Assembly (NCBI RefSeq): GCF_014633365.1
Contig: NC_068347.1
Span: 33,336,116-33,400,115 of the forward strand
DNA length: 64,000 bases
Origin: Diospyros lotus
Taxonomy: Eukaryota; Streptophyta; Magnoliopsida; Ericales; Ebenaceae
Reading direction: 5' to 3'
Shown here: positions 45,761 through 58,219 of the stretch, in pieces
Numbering within the stretch: position 1 is the first letter of the stretch
How the letters are laid out: each line of letters opens with the position of its first letter
Program-made: the position numbers and the translations under genes
The notes under the pieces: generated by a model
The model's input: only the letters and a program-made list of their open reading frames with translations
Databases searched by the model: none
What the model was told of the DNA's origin: nothing

Positions 45761-46978
45761 TCATGAATCAGATACTAGAAGTGCATCCCAGATGGTGTCC
45801 ATGTCCAAAGATGGCATTCTACTTAGTTGAACACCATCAACATCTACCACAACTTCTTGAGGCTTCTTATTAATCATCTCAGAGCCAGCTTTGCTCTCCG
45901 GCTCAAACTGCCTCTCTCTTCTTGCCGGATTCTGGCTCAGGCCTTCCAGGGTTGAGTTCTCGGGCAACTGCTGCCTTGGTGAAGCTGCCGGCTGGGCATC
46001 CATGGCCTTCTTTTTAGTACTCATTCCTTGTGAAATTGCTTGTAGTTTTGCTTCAAGAAGCGCAGCTGTGGCACCATTTGCAGAATTGGCTTTAAGCTGG
46101 TGTTTCAGATCCGGAAAGTTCAAATGCGCATAATCGCCTCTTAGAATGTAAGCTGCAGTGTCATAGGCGAAAGCAGCCTCCTCTGCAGTATCAAAAGTCC
46201 CAAGCCAGACCCTTGTTCGGTTTCTCGGTAACCTAATCTCAGCAACCCATTTTCCCCAGTGCCTTTGCCTCACTCCTCTGAATAACTTTCCCTGAGATGA
46301 AGCTGATGGCAAGGAGGCCTTCAGGCTGTGAGGTTGCGGCCTCCTGCCTGTGTACTTCATTGGCTGAGTCTTGGTGGTGCTGAGCCAGTAGTCACTGAAG
46401 CCTCTTGAGGAACAACTTGTCAAGTTCTGGTTGATCTTAAGCCATTCAAGCCCTGGATGATGCTGAGTTTGGCCGAGTTGGGACAAGGCGGATGAAGGGT
46501 TTGTCGGCTCAATCTTTAAGCTCCTGCCAAGCGATTCATTGGCTCGCGCTGATATCTCCAAGATGGTTGGTTCCTGCAAGAACAAGCCAAGATTTGGGAA
46601 CTTTGAAGTGGCTGCAGGTGAAGGAGGTGAAGATGGTTCAGCTACATGAGGACGGCTCAGTTCTGGGAAGGATTTCAAGAAGTTTACAGGAATATGGCCA
46701 TCTCTTGGACAGGAAAAAGAAGCTCCATTTGAGTCAACTGGATTCCATCTACCTACAAAGGTGGCAGCAGAAGCATCTTCTACTGAAGAATTTGACTGTG
46801 GAGGACCGGAAAACAACCCATCCGGCGAGGACACCGATGATCTGACACCAGTGTCAGCCCCATCTCCAAGAGAAACGGCCTCATCCACAGCTCTCCATCC
46901 ATTGGGATCTGAAAACATCTTTGATCCAATCGAGATTCCCCGGAAGGAAAATGGAAACTCCTGCATGAAATTGTCCAT
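45761..46978 (-). CDS. AP2/ERF transcription factor, group I (ERF062-like)
   Basis: Single-exon gene encoding 405 residues; the start at 46978 ([14 protein letters not shown]) is preferred over the upstream in-frame ATG at 47077 because the extension is hydrophobic and would include the TATA box at about 47044-47051. The AP2 domain spans residues 231-289: [40 protein letters not shown] and [19 protein letters not shown]. The [13 protein letters not shown] and [10 protein letters not shown] pattern is typical of group I (DREB A-6). The N-terminal half is Ser/Pro-rich, with a conserved [20 protein letters not shown] segment; the C-terminus ends [15 protein letters not shown], an acidic/hydrophobic tail likely to activate transcription. 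Target DNA and process are not known from sequence. It is convergent with the MYB-CC gene. Confidence 0.93.
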   Translation of the reverse strand: MDNFMQEFPFSFRGISIGSKMFSDPNGWRAVDEAVSLGDGADTGVRSSVSSPDGLFSGPPQSNSSVEDASAATFVGRWNPVDSNGASFSCPRDGHIPVNFLKSFPELSRPHVAEPSSPPSPAATSKFPNLGLFLQEPTILEISARANESLGRSLKIEPTNPSSALSQLGQTQHHPGLEWLKINQNLTSCSSRGFSDYWLSTTKTQPMKYTGRRPQPHSLKASLPSASSQGKLFRGVRQRHWGKWVAEIRLPRNRTRVWLGTFDTAEEAAFAYDTAAYILRGDYAHLNFPDLKHQLKANSANGATAALLEAKLQAISQGMSTKKKAMDAQPAASPRQQLPENSTLEGLSQNPARRERQFEPESKAGSEMINKKPQEVVVDVDGVQLSRMPSLDMDTIWDALLVSDS

Positions 46979-47039
46979 CCTAGGATGAACTAGAGAGAGA
47001 GAACAAAAATAGAGATAGAAATGATACAATTGAAGCCAG

Positions 47040-47053
47040 TCAACTATATATAC
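47040..47053 (-). promoter_or_regulatory. TATA box of the ERF gene
   Basis: The minus strand reads GGGTATATATAG about 65-75 bases upstream of the chosen start codon, leaving a short leader. This supports the internal start at 46978 rather than 47077. Confidence 0.65.
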
Positions 47054-48402
47054 CCACAAAGATGTGGCCTTAACCAAATATTGTGAGATGAGACTACCTT
47101 TAAAGCCTCATTTGAAAAATCAGAGGACCTACTTTGTATTCATAAAACCAACTTAAATTGTCTGAGCCAGATCTGCTTGTTCAAGAGGAAAAGCTCATTG
47201 CCTTCGTGCTTGCCATTCTTGAAATAACCAATCAGAAACTGACACATAATGCCTTCAGGCTGACCTGTCTTCTAGGGTTCACAGAGAATGAATATTCTTC
47301 CCTGACAATGACTCAATAACCTAAAATTTTGCTTTACTTTTTGCATAATTTAGTGTTGCTTTCACTTCTTTTATCAATGATCATGTGATTTTCTTAAGCA
47401 TCCACATGTTCTTTTGCTCTTTTTTACTTTGCAACTTATATTTAATATCATGATTAGACACAAGATAGGTCCCTTTCCCTTTTCAAGTACCAGTATCACT
47501 TTTCAGGTTAGGTTAATTAGTTGCAAATAAACGACATAATAAGCGATATTTGCTAATTAATCACCATGTTTCCACATAAATCCCAGGAACCAGAGCTGGC
47601 CCATCCAATCATTAGTCTTAATGGACAGATAATCAGATGGGAAAACATCATCTAGGGTTTAGCAGAGCTCAATTATCAGCATTGTCATCAAGATCATTAT
47701 TAGTTTTAAGTTATATATGTCTTAATGGTAGTTTTTTTGTAGATCAAGAACTAAAGAAATGGCCTCCAAGTTCATGAACACAGCCATATATAGCTTATTT
47801 GGCTTTTCTGCTGTCATCCCTATGTGTCTTTTGAGATGGGTTTAGAGACACTTTACCAATGAATTATCCATTCAGACGAGAAAAAGATAAGAGGTGAAGG
47901 GAACACTTTAGGCTATTTTCCACCTCCAGGTTTGAACCCCCAAATGATTAACATCTCATTATTGTCTATTTGCATTCATCTTAAGCAACCTCTCCTGGTT
48001 TAAGACAACTAGTCCTCATGCTTTTTTGTATGTGTCCCAAGGGAGATGAACTCCATGAGAGAGAGAGAGAGATTCCCAGAAGTGGCTTTATTCCAATTTG
48101 TCTGTTCTAAGTTATTCTATTTGTTACCAAGCTCTATCTAGCAGTGGTGCAGTTGTTTTGGGATTGTTATTTTATAGGAGCACATGGCAAACTGGCAAAT
48201 GTACACCTCTCTATTTGCCTGGCTCTTGATGATTTGAGGCAAGCATGGCATGAGGCTATGTTTCCAAAGTTGCTTTTGCCCCCTTCTTTTCCCCTACTTT
48301 TTTCTTCCTTACCCAACACTGTTCTATATTCCTTCATTTATTTCAGTGCAGTTTTCTGCCCCTCAGACACCTCTACTTCTTATATAGCTCATCCCCACTA
48401 GT
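47054..48402. other. Upstream region of the ERF gene
   Basis: No coding sequence recognised. A GA repeat lies at 48057-48071. Ordinary AT-rich promoter and intergenic DNA. Confidence 0.5.
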
Positions 48403-48575
48403 ATTTTTTTTTTTTTTATACATCGGCACACAAAATAACCCACAAACCACACACACGGTACAATAAATTTGTCAGTGGGTTCGGTGTGAAAAAAATTTAA
48501 ACCCAAACTGTGAAGGAGGTTGCTATAACCTTTTACCATTAGATCAATCTTTCTTTCTTTTTTTTTTCCCTGTAA
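48403..48575 (-). mobile_element. Probable tRNA-derived SINE, minus strand
   Basis: On the minus strand TTGATCTAATGGTAAAAGG (A-box-like) is followed about 30 bases later by CAGTTTGGGTTTAAAT (B-box-like, degenerate) and an A-rich tail (plus T14 at about 48404-48418). Sequence differs from the family at 29-33 kb. No clear target duplication. Confidence 0.6.
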
Positions 48576-51500
48576 GTCATTAGAAAAATCTTTGGGGTCC
48601 ATTACTTTTTGATTTGCGAAAAAAGGTGGACACATGTGGGGAGTGGCATGACCCAACAGTAAATGACAAATCATCTAATAGAAAATTGCGATGACATTGA
48701 AACTTGCCCTGTTTTTTTTTATTCTCAGGGGCAGCTTCCAAATCAATTTCAATACTCAATCACCATGTCCGACTACCCCCTCTGTGATTTGGATCCCTAA
48801 GTTGACTGGGGAAAGCAGACTTTTTGCATTGAGGCCAAACAAGGCATTACAGATTCCGAACCGATAACACCCACTGCATTGGGAGTTTCTAGTTAAGATG
48901 TTGGCTCTTCAATTTTCTTAACTACCCACAAAAGACTTGGAATTTTGACAATGGATCCCATTCAAGCATGAAAACAGAATTGTCACTTCAAAAACATCAA
49001 AATGATGCGAATTCAACATTTTTGAAAACAAATATAAATAGGGGGTGTTTGATTATTCAGTAAATGAACAACCAAAAAATCACATTATTTAGTACACGCG
49101 TGTAGAAAAAGCAATCCAATCTCTTGCTCCACGCATGAGACTAATATCTCTTGTTAGACTTTAATGATAGCATCATTAACCTCTTCACCTTTAAACCCAA
49201 GATAACTTCATTGGTAGACGACCAACTAGGCCCCCAAGGGTAGAAAGATGCTACTCATGGGAAACTCACACATGGGACTTTTTCTTCAACATTTCAACTC
49301 TCTTGCCACTTGGATTAGTTTTTGACCTACTTCATGTTAGTGTTTCTTAAACCTTTTCCCACAGGAAGCTTGCTAATGCGACCATGCCAACCCCATTTTG
49401 CATTTCCCCTTCCCTAAATCTAGGTATAGCTGCAACAGTTGCATAAATATTCTACCATGAGGCAGATAAAGTCAGCTAAGATAAAAGAAAAACTTCAAAA
49501 AGGAGATGAAAAAGGTGAAAGCAACTGCATCAAAATGGAATCCTCCTCCTTCAAGTGATCCCTTTTGTTTTACACCACTACATCTCCCATCCATCATGTC
49601 TAACATATGAGGCTGTGTGGCAGGAGAATCTATCTTTCCATTCCATCTTTATCTTACACACTTATTAGGCCTCAATATTCATTCTCACCACTGATCATCA
49701 TTTCAACAAACAACTCGTATGAGTGGAAGAAGTCCTCTTCTGGCTTCTTCCATTGTCAGCATATACATAGACAATTACCAGACTCTCTTCTGAAGATTGA
49801 TTAGAAAATCTTATCCTCACCTCTGCAAACTGAGTTGTCCTTGCCCCTCCCCGCATCAGTTCCCTCACAACTTCCACCAAAAAGGGCAGGAACCTCCCTG
49901 CTTAAGAAAGGTCGGTAGAAAACCGTATTTGTATGTAGTCTTTCTCTTAATCTTTTACAAAGAGGTTGTTTCTACAACTCGAACCATGAGTAACCATAGA
50001 GCAAACAAACTAATTTTGTTGATGACAAAAACAGAACAAGGGCAGGCCAAGTCAGCAGGGTCCAAGACAATTAGTTGTAAGAAAGCAACCTTAATGCTTA
50101 AAAACAGCGAGACGGCTGACAAATAGGAAAATGCCAAGCGTCAAAATGTTCTTAATTAAGGATGGATGGCCACTAATCTTTCAGCCTCAAATAGAAATAC
50201 TGCTAGTCTAAGTAGAAAAATACTAATTGCATATGTGGCAACCTGTTTCTGATTGATCGTAGGATAATTTTGTTTAGTTCAACCATGTCCCTTTTAATGA
50301 CAAAAAGTTCATCTCCAAACCAACAACCTATAATGCAATATTTAAACTTCAACAACTCCATTACAGAGGGTGTTTAATCACTTGTCCTATGTCATAGACT
50401 TTTGTTCTTTATGCAATTTCTTTATTTTTTTGGTCGCATGCTAATGAAAACAAAACAATGACTTAGAAATTATAAATTACAAATATGGCCCCAACTATAT
50501 GATTTTCTTTTAGGGTAGGGACTCCCATGAGACTGGACATAAGGTTGAATTTCAGGGTAGAGGACCCAAAAACGGAAGGCTGCAGTACCATTCTCAAAAA
50601 TGGATCTTTCAACTTATTCTTTTGTTAGGGGCTCAGGGAATAAGGGGGGTGATAGCAGAAGATGGTGGCCTTTGTTATACGAATTTCGGCTTCCCAATTA
50701 TCTTAGTTGGCAAAAGAAAGTGGGAAAAGGAGAGAAGAATGGAGGCTGATGGGTGCTTGTTTATTCAATTCAATCATAGCTTGTTTGGTAAGTGGCGTGG
50801 ATAGCACGTTTAAGTTGTCCTAACTCACAGTGGGCCACTCCACGGCTATACTTTTCTTCACAACCTAAAACTCTCCCCCCTCTACCTCTCTCACAAATAG
50901 AAAAGAAAACCTCCCAAAAAAGGATCTATGTAGGGTTAAAATATGTGCAATTTTCCATTCCAAGTAAAGAGAGTGGGGTCTGATGATTCTTTTTCAAGGA
51001 GATTTTCTTTTCTTTTCTTTTCTTTTCTTCTCTTTTTCTATAGTTTGAAAAAGAAAAACCGGTAAAATAATTCCACTAATTAGAAATGGTAAAATTACTC
51101 TCTTATAACTAAAAAGTTGAAAAACAAAAAAAAATACTACACAAAAATACAAGCCTCGTATGATGAGAACCTCATGCAATGGAAAAAACATACCAACCTC
51201 AAGTAGTTTATTTCCATTCAACTTCAATTCAAATCATAAGGAGGCTATATATCAAATTTTAACTACAAGAGATTTATGTATTTTTATGCAAATTTACAGG
51301 GTATAACGTATTATTTTTATTAAATATGTTTTGTAGTGGTAGTATATATATAGATATAGAAACATCTAGTAAAGTACAAGTACAGTGCACGGAATAAATT
51401 CATATTCCAAATGCCAACAAATTACAATTCAAAATCATGTCTAAAACAGGAGTTGGTACAGCTTGCTTTCACCTATTCTGTTTGAACGTGCAAGATTGAT

Positions 51501-51803
51501 TATGTATATCCTAATGTGTTATTCACATGTGATGATTTCCTATTTATTTATACAGAACAAATAAAACAGAGCCGAGGGAGCTCATTAAGCTCATTGATAA
51601 AACAATTTGTTGCATCATCTTTCCCATTGATTTTGTAGACATCAGCATTTGCTGTGTTGAACCTTGAATTATCTTTGTTAATATTGGTACCATTTCCATT
51701 GCATTTGCATTTTCATCCCATCAATCTTAACAAGCATTAAATCCTATACCGATAGATTTTATAGTAACAGTAAAGTTACTCCTTTGCTGAAAGTTCACAC
51801 AGG
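48576..51803. other. Intergenic DNA without recognised genes
   Basis: Short open frames here show no conserved domains. A TTTTC pentanucleotide repeat is at 51003-51029. A short TA/GATA run lies near 51343-51358. I see no gene, LTR or SINE that I can support. Confidence 0.55.
51003..51029. repeat. (TTTTC)5 microsatellite
   Basis: Five pentanucleotide units followed by degenerate copies. Confidence 0.9.
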
Positions 51804-52090
51804 TGTCACGACCGGACATATATTAGTAATAGTAGATTACATATATTAGTTAAGTGCAATAATTTTTTATTTTGTCTATTGTACCTTAAAATTAAACGGC
51901 CTATAAATGGGCCAGAGTAGGCAAAGAATTGCATTGTGGAATAGTAATATAAATTATATCGCCTCTACATTTCTCTCTCTCAATCTCTTTTGTTTTCCCT
52001 CAATTTTCTCTATTCTCTCTCTCCATTTTTCTCGCTCTCCCCCAATTTCTTCTCAATTCCTTTCTAAAACAGCAAAAAGAGCCTACAGAT
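51804..52090 (+). repeat. Solo or truncated gypsy-type LTR
   Basis: Starts TGTCACGACCGG, has a TATA site (CCTATAAATGG, about 51900) and a CT-rich U5 (CTCTCAATCTC, TTCTCTATTC), the same architecture as the other gypsy LTRs of the window. The 3' boundary is uncertain, near 52070-52090. No purine tract or coding region adjoins it. Confidence 0.65.
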
Positions 52091-52637
52091 AACTACAACT
52101 GGAGATGCGCATTGATATGAGTCCATCAATTCATTTAAACAAATGCATAGTCAAATAGGGACCGATTACAGATTGGGAGGGATAACAAAGCTAACTACTA
52201 TGCCTCTGCTTCGCGCAATTATATCCACTATTAGAATATATGAACTCCAGAAATTGTTGAACAAATATTTAATGGGGATGCTTAGGAGGGTTGTTGTTTT
52301 AAGTGTTTCTTGTAAAAGTTACAGCCTTTAGATATTAAGACTTGGGTCTTCATGCTTCTCAAATTTCTTTCAAATTCTGAGCCAAACTGAACATCAAACT
52401 GCAAATTACTCTTGGATGATATTTAAAACAACTGAAGAACATCTACCCAACAACGTGGATGGTAAAGGTGACCATTCTATTGGAGAAAAACAATTCTTTA
52501 CCCACCCCAATCACAAGTTAGAATACCTTCATTCATCATTGTTTGGGAGAGGCATGAGGAGGACAGGACAATACATAATGGAATGGATCAAAGAGTAAGG
52601 AGAGTACCGTAAATGGCACAACGGTAGATAGGGGTAT

Positions 52638-53044
52638 TGTTGTAAAATATTTATAGTTCAAATGTTCCAGTGGTCATATTTCAGCGATCATATTCTAACG
52701 GCCATATTATAATGGTCATATTCTCTACCTATAAAAGACAGCCTTTTTACACTTGTGAGATGGAAGAAACTCATGAGCCTCATCTCCTTCTCTTCTCTGT
52801 TTACGTTCTGCCTTGTTGTTACTGTTCGACTGTTGCTAGGTTCCCGCATCATATCTTGCTCTCCTTTTGTTCCCAAATCACGTGACTGCACGCGTATTTG
52901 GAAGGGCTCGTGTTCTTGGGGATTGCCACCTTGTCTCTTGCACCAATTGTGAGTGGTGGAAATTATCCTTAAGGTCAGTGACGTCTATCACGTCTTGAGT
53001 CTCATACACCACTTGTCCACCATAGTCCATTCAATTTTCCAACA
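52638..53044 (+). repeat. Solo LTR (copia-like) of 407 bp
   Basis: Begins TGTTGTAAAATATTTATAG and ends TTTTCCAACA, so the termini are TGTTG/CAACA. It contains repeated GGTCATATT units near 52672-52723 and a TATA site (CCTATAAAAGAC, about 52730). Flanks are GGTAT (52633-52637) and GGTAA (53045-53049), a 5-bp duplication with one change. No internal region is present. Confidence 0.78.
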
Positions 53045-54800
53045 GGTAAAACCATAAAATCAACAAAACAAATATTTATTGATACTTTCCCTTCTCCTCC
53101 CTACACCCCAAATTTGGGATTTAGTGTGTAACACATGTATATAAGAGCAGATAAACTGCTATAGAAAGGAAGTGGAGAAGCAGCAAACAATAACAGCATT
53201 CCCAAATAACTAGTACTCTCTCTTTTAGCTGACAATAAGAACTCACTCACAGAATATGTGAAGCACACAAAAATCAGTGTGGACTCGCCCTTAGAGAAGT
53301 TTGAAGCCTAATTTCAAAGGATGCCACTATAGCCTCCTACCTCAAACTAATCCTAGGGGCTTCTAGTACCTTTTATCTCTCAGTGGAAGTCCCTTCAAGT
53401 TTCTACAACACTAGCAAGAACCCAAGAGAGTACAGTCATGGGAGCAGATACACATCTCCTAAAACTAATGTGTTTTCATTGAATTTGGTTATGGTTCTGA
53501 AATTGGGTCTTCAAAAAATCTAAAATTAAAACAATAAGAATATTGGGATAGTCGGTCAGATGCAGCAGGATGGGCACAGAAGTCCTGACTGATGGGCTGA
53601 GAATGAGCAGGATGGGGCACAGAAGGCCAGACTGATGGGCTGAGAACGAGCAGAAGAAGAGTTGGCAGCGGAATTATTTTAACATAAGAAACTTGAAAAA
53701 ACCCTATAGCAAATGAGAATTCAAAACAGATATTGCAACATGAAAATTTATTTATTTAGCTGTAATAAAAAGATAAAACTGAGTGGCACGTTCTAGAGAT
53801 CCTGGATCTGGGGTCTTCTAAATCAGAATTCAAATTGCCAGTATGACTACATTCATAGACCATGCATATAAATTTAGATAAAAGCCTCCACAGTTTAACT
53901 TAATCTTCAGCAAATGATTTATTTTAACCAACCAAACAACCAAATGAGATTGTAGTCACATGTAAGGATTTTAAGCTGCCGAAAATCAGCATATAAAAGA
54001 TGAAAACAAAAGGTGCCAAAATGAGACAACTCAAAATCACAAGGTAAATAAATAACAAACACAGGACCTTGCTGATAACTCACACAACGACATTATTTCC
54101 ATCCTAACACCCAACTTCACACCCCCTCCCCACTAAAAAGGGAAAAATAAAAACAAATACCAAAAAGGGAATTTTATATAAATTAATATTATTTGTAAAA
54201 AGAGGAGCAATTGAATGCTCAGACCACAGCATTTCAGACTTAACAATCATTGTCATGTAGCTCACTTCGTAAAAATTCTGGCAACAGAAATGGGAATGAG
54301 CTGGTTACAGAGCATATATGTATTTATTGGCCCTTTTAATTATATGGCACTCTTAAAACTCAAACTCAGGGTACAGCAGCTAGTCATGAATATTGTGTCA
54401 TTCCACAAAGTCAAGGTACTAATATGCATGGCCCTTAAGAAAGCTTATGGGACTGATAAAGAAGAAAAAACTGCAAAAATTGATTCAATTCACCATAATT
54501 GATTAGTTAAATATGTTGGCTTAACACATTCCTATTTCAAACAGCTACTTTCACCTAGAATTGTTTTCTAATCAAAATATGTGGTAGTGTTGGACTTAAG
54601 TCAAATGACAAACCTTAAACAAATCCTTAAATAACGATTTTGCTTTATGTTCAGTTAAAGCATAAGTTTGGGACCAATATAGTATGCTCCATTCCTTTTC
54701 AAACTTCCCAAAATTGGATGCTGAATATTAATGAATAGCAGCTCAAAACATTTAGGGTGTCTGATTAACAACATGAAACCCAATTCAGAAATCAAAACAT
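53045..54800. other. Intergenic DNA
   Basis: No gene seen apart from short chance frames. A local tandem duplication at 53565-53650 is listed separately. Confidence 0.5.
53565..53649. repeat. Two tandem units of about 42-43 bp
   Basis: Units start GCAGGATGGG at 53565 and GCAGGATGGGG at 53607, each running through GACTGATGGGCTGAGAA; a third start (GCAGAAGAAG) at 53650 diverges. Confidence 0.85.
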
Positions 54801-54804
54801 TTTA

Positions 54805-55430
54805 AGCGTATGCCCACTTTAAAAAAAAGCATGTTTTAAGCACAAAGCGCAGAATGTTTGGGACTTTTTTTTTATGTGAAGCTCGACAACTTTAAATGAG
54901 TATGATTAAAGTATGCTTAAATTACGCTTTTACTTGAGCTCTGAAGTGCAAAAAAAACACGCTTTAGAAATACACTTGATTTTTTTTTATTCAAACAATA
55001 TGAATAGTTAGATTTGTTTATAATTTTTCAATAATGTGACTACTTATGCTAATTTTTAGCATATTCAGATCCTTTCAACTGAGAATTTAAACTGATTTGT
55101 CTTCCAAATTCCATCAGAATCAACAACTAACCATTTTGTATCTTTCTTTATGTCCCCTACGTGTATGTGTTTTTGCTATGTTGAATGAACTTGTAAATTG
55201 ATATAAAATATAAATAAAAAATGATATCTTCTTTTTTACTAAATTTTTAGCCCTCATTCTTATTTAGTTTTGTTTTAATGATTAATTTTTTAATAATTTA
55301 TATTATTTATGCTTATAAAAATTTATACTCTGTACTTCATTTTAATGTGCTTCACTTCAGCATACGCTCAAGCTTCGTAGGCGTTCTGCACTTTTAACGC
55401 TTTTCAAACACGTGTGTGCCAAAGCAAGAT
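54805..55430. mobile_element. Possible transposon with inverted ends
   Basis: The left part has GTTTTAAGCACAAAGCGCAGAA and the right part CGTTCTGCACTTTTAACGC, imperfectly inverted; further inward CTTAAATTACGCTTTTACTTG and GTGCTTCACTTCAGCATACG continue the theme. The middle is AT-rich. No target duplication or coding sequence was identified, so this is tentative. Confidence 0.4.
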
Positions 55431-56593
55431 TGGTTAATGAAACCAGCTTACGGCAGAGAACACACTACTAAACTGCCTTCCAAAAGTAGATAATTAGCCA
55501 GAGTTTGAATAGTCAAGAACTTCATTTCCAAGTGAACCCCCTGATCAACAAGCAGCAACTTCCTTTTCAAGTCCTGCAGCCAATAAATGATGACAGTCGC
55601 ATTCATCAGCAGGACACACGAGAGTAAATCCTAGGAGGAACCCAGGTAAAATATCTTATCCCTTCATTACCTTTGTATTGCTTTCTTTCAGAGTACTTCA
55701 ATTCATTCTCATCCTTAATCTTCTATTAGGCTTGTCTCACTTCAAGTCCTCAGACAAACAGTCAAAAGTTTGGCTTCCAAGGTTATCCAGTATATATGAC
55801 AAAGCTATTAGTATAAGACCACTTGTTCCTGCTACTTGAAAGATTCAGCAGTTTACTATGTTCAAGAAATCCTTCAAATTATATCTCAATTGCAATGATT
55901 GCATGGTTCAATGGAAGCATGTATTGTGATTATAGTATAGCCCTGCCAAGGGGCAGCAGCACCAGGTCGAAAGAGTTGTTAATCTCTCATTTTCTCGCCA
56001 TGTCAGTAGGGCTGAGCACAACTCAAACCATTCCCTGTAAAACCATAGTTATATATCCAAAGCTAATTTATACTAGTTTTACAAAATATCCTCCATAGTT
56101 AGTTTATCTATGAGAATGCCATTCCCTGTAAAACCATTCTATTCTCGTTCACTTGTCACATATACCCTAGCAAGACTTAGCTAGCAGCGGCACAAGCTGA
56201 CTCCTTCCTCTTCACTTCTTCACAGAAACCCTAGGCAGATTCAATCACCAACCTCCCTCCCCTGCAATCCGATATCGCCTCTGTTGTCTTACTGCTCACC
56301 GTCAGTCCTCACTGGTTTCCCCCTTCTTTGCCAACCCCATCTCGCCCTCAGTTTTCTCACTGTGACACCACCGACACCTCATCTTCTCACACCTCCTCCT
56401 CCTCCTTGTTCCTCTGAGATATTGCAACTACCGGTTGCTACAATATTTCCTCACCATCACTGCTCACACTCGGCTTCAAAGTATTTTTTTTTTGGGTTTT
56501 CTAAGAGTTGATCTATTTGGGCTTAGAGTGCAAAACATTGTTTTTTTTTTTCCTGAAAATAAGAAAATAGTCAGTTAATTCAGTGTTACCGCC
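55431..56593. other. Intergenic DNA left of the 56.6-62.6 kb gypsy element
   Basis: Short frames without domains. About 56200-56470 is C-rich (CCTCCTCCTCC, CACCACCGACACC), a possible gene leader or repeat fragment, but no splice-supported gene could be built. Confidence 0.45.
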
Positions 56594-56931
56594 TGTCAAG
56601 CCCTTAGGTCAAGGGCTGGGCAATTGGCAGAACTCCGAGAAGAATTCCAAGAGAAAGTCAGAAATTTTAGGGAGAAAGAGAACTAGAGAGGGGAATGGAA
56701 GAGAACGAGAGAGATGGAGGGAGAAATTGAGAAGAAAGAGAGAAGGGAATTCTGTTATTCAATCAATTGATGTTTTTTCTTCTACAACCGCCTTCTTATA
56801 AGGTGTCTCTTACAATTAGGAGAGCTAAGTGCCACCCAATTGGTTAGGCTTGTTCTAACTACCTAACCATAGCTTGTTACACAGTTTACAATAGTTCCCT
56901 TTATTACACTTCTAACCCCCGGGTCATAACA
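56594..56931 (-). repeat. 3' LTR of the 56.6-62.6 kb element
   Basis: 338 bp; direct repeat of 62259-62582 with scattered substitutions and small indels. Confidence 0.92.
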
Positions 56932-56944
56932 ATTGCCCCCCTTG

Positions 56945-58219
56945 ATGAAAAAATTATTGTCCTAAAAAATTTAGAGGTTGATTGCTCTAGGAAACCGCTG
57001 CAGCAAATCCAGCAAGTACTCCCATGTTGTGAGATCCGGCTGTAAGTTTTTACACCTCACCAAAACTTGAGTAATTGGACCACACCTTCAAGTTCCTTTT
57101 CCATAAGGGGCAAAACTGAGTTGGTGGCAGTATTAGGCCCCACTGACTTTTTTAACAATGAAACATGGAACACCGGATGCATTTTAACTCCTATAGGCAA
57201 TCACAACCTATAGGCTACCTCTCCCACCTTAGCAAGTATGGTAAAAGATCCAAAATATTTTGAACTGAGCTTCGACACGGGTATTTGAGAAAGTAGGCTG
57301 AAGGAAACGTTTAACCTTTAAGAATACACTGTCACCCACAGCAAATGCCCTTGCACTCCTTCAATTGGCAGTCTGTACCATCCGATTACTGGCGGCTGCA
57401 GCTAATTCCCTCTTTAAGTCCATCAAAACCTCCTGTCTTTGCTGTAGATAATGCTCCACTTCAGTCATAGTAGTGGGAAGATTAGGGATGGCCGGTAGCA
57501 GGGGCTGATTGTACCCAAATGTGGCCTCGAAGGGAGTCCGCTTAATAGCACTATGGTAGCTAGAATTGTACCACCATTGATAGCCACTTATTCCAACTCC
57601 TAGGCTTAGTAAAACACATGCACTGCAAATATGGCTCAAGGCATTGATTAACCCGTTCCGTTTGGCTGTCAGTTTTGGGGTGATGCGCTGTGGACATGTG
57701 AGCCCAAACCCCAAACTTCTGAACAATTCCTGCCAAAAAATGCTAGTAAAATTTTTATCCCTATTCGACACAATAGTCTTATGGGCTCCATGAATCTTCA
57801 CCACTGAATCTAGGAACAACTTTGCCACTTCTTGAGTTGAGAAAGGGTGGGTTAGGCTGAGAAAATGAGCGAATTTAGTCAGCCTATCTACTACTACCAA
57901 GATTACATCTTTGCCCTCTGATTTTGGTAAACCCTCTATGAAATCCATAGAGATTCCCTCTCATGCTTGATTCGGTATGGGCAATGGCTGCAATAACCCT
58001 GGAGAAGCCACTTGTTCATGTTTACGGTGCTGGCATATCTCACATGCCATCACATATTTCACCACCTCCCTATTCAATCTAGGCCAATAAAAGAGTTGTC
58101 TCACCCTATAATAGGTTGCTCTCACCCCCGAATGCCCACCCAAGGGTGAACCATGAAATGCTTGCATGATATTATTCTTCAACTGCCCATCATCCCCCAC
58201 AACTAACATTCCTTTAAAC
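56945..58219 (-). pseudogene. gypsy integrase remnant, minus strand
   Basis: Reads HGSPLGGHSGVRATYYRVRQ and CEICQHRK (HHCC domain), then MDFIEGLPKSEGKD (first Asp kept). The second catalytic region reads VSNRDKNF, where the family has SDRD, so the acid is replaced by Asn; the third region (normally QTxGQTE) is scrambled by a frame change ([11 protein letters not shown]). The C-terminal module with AKVGEVAYRL and HPVFHVSLLK is at about 57260-57130. Confidence 0.87.

Noticed and set aside
45761..47077. A 438-residue ERF protein starting at 47077
   Set aside because: The extra 33 residues are hydrophobic and cover the TATA box and leader; the ATG at 46978 gives a normal group I ERF start.
49607..50137. 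Overlapping 60-109 residue frames
   Set aside because: No conserved motif, no codon-like pattern and no splice-supported extension; treated as chance frames in intergenic DNA.
55823..56511. Possible short genes with Ser/Pro-rich products
   Set aside because: No homology recognised, no consistent splice sites; C-rich composition explains the open frames.
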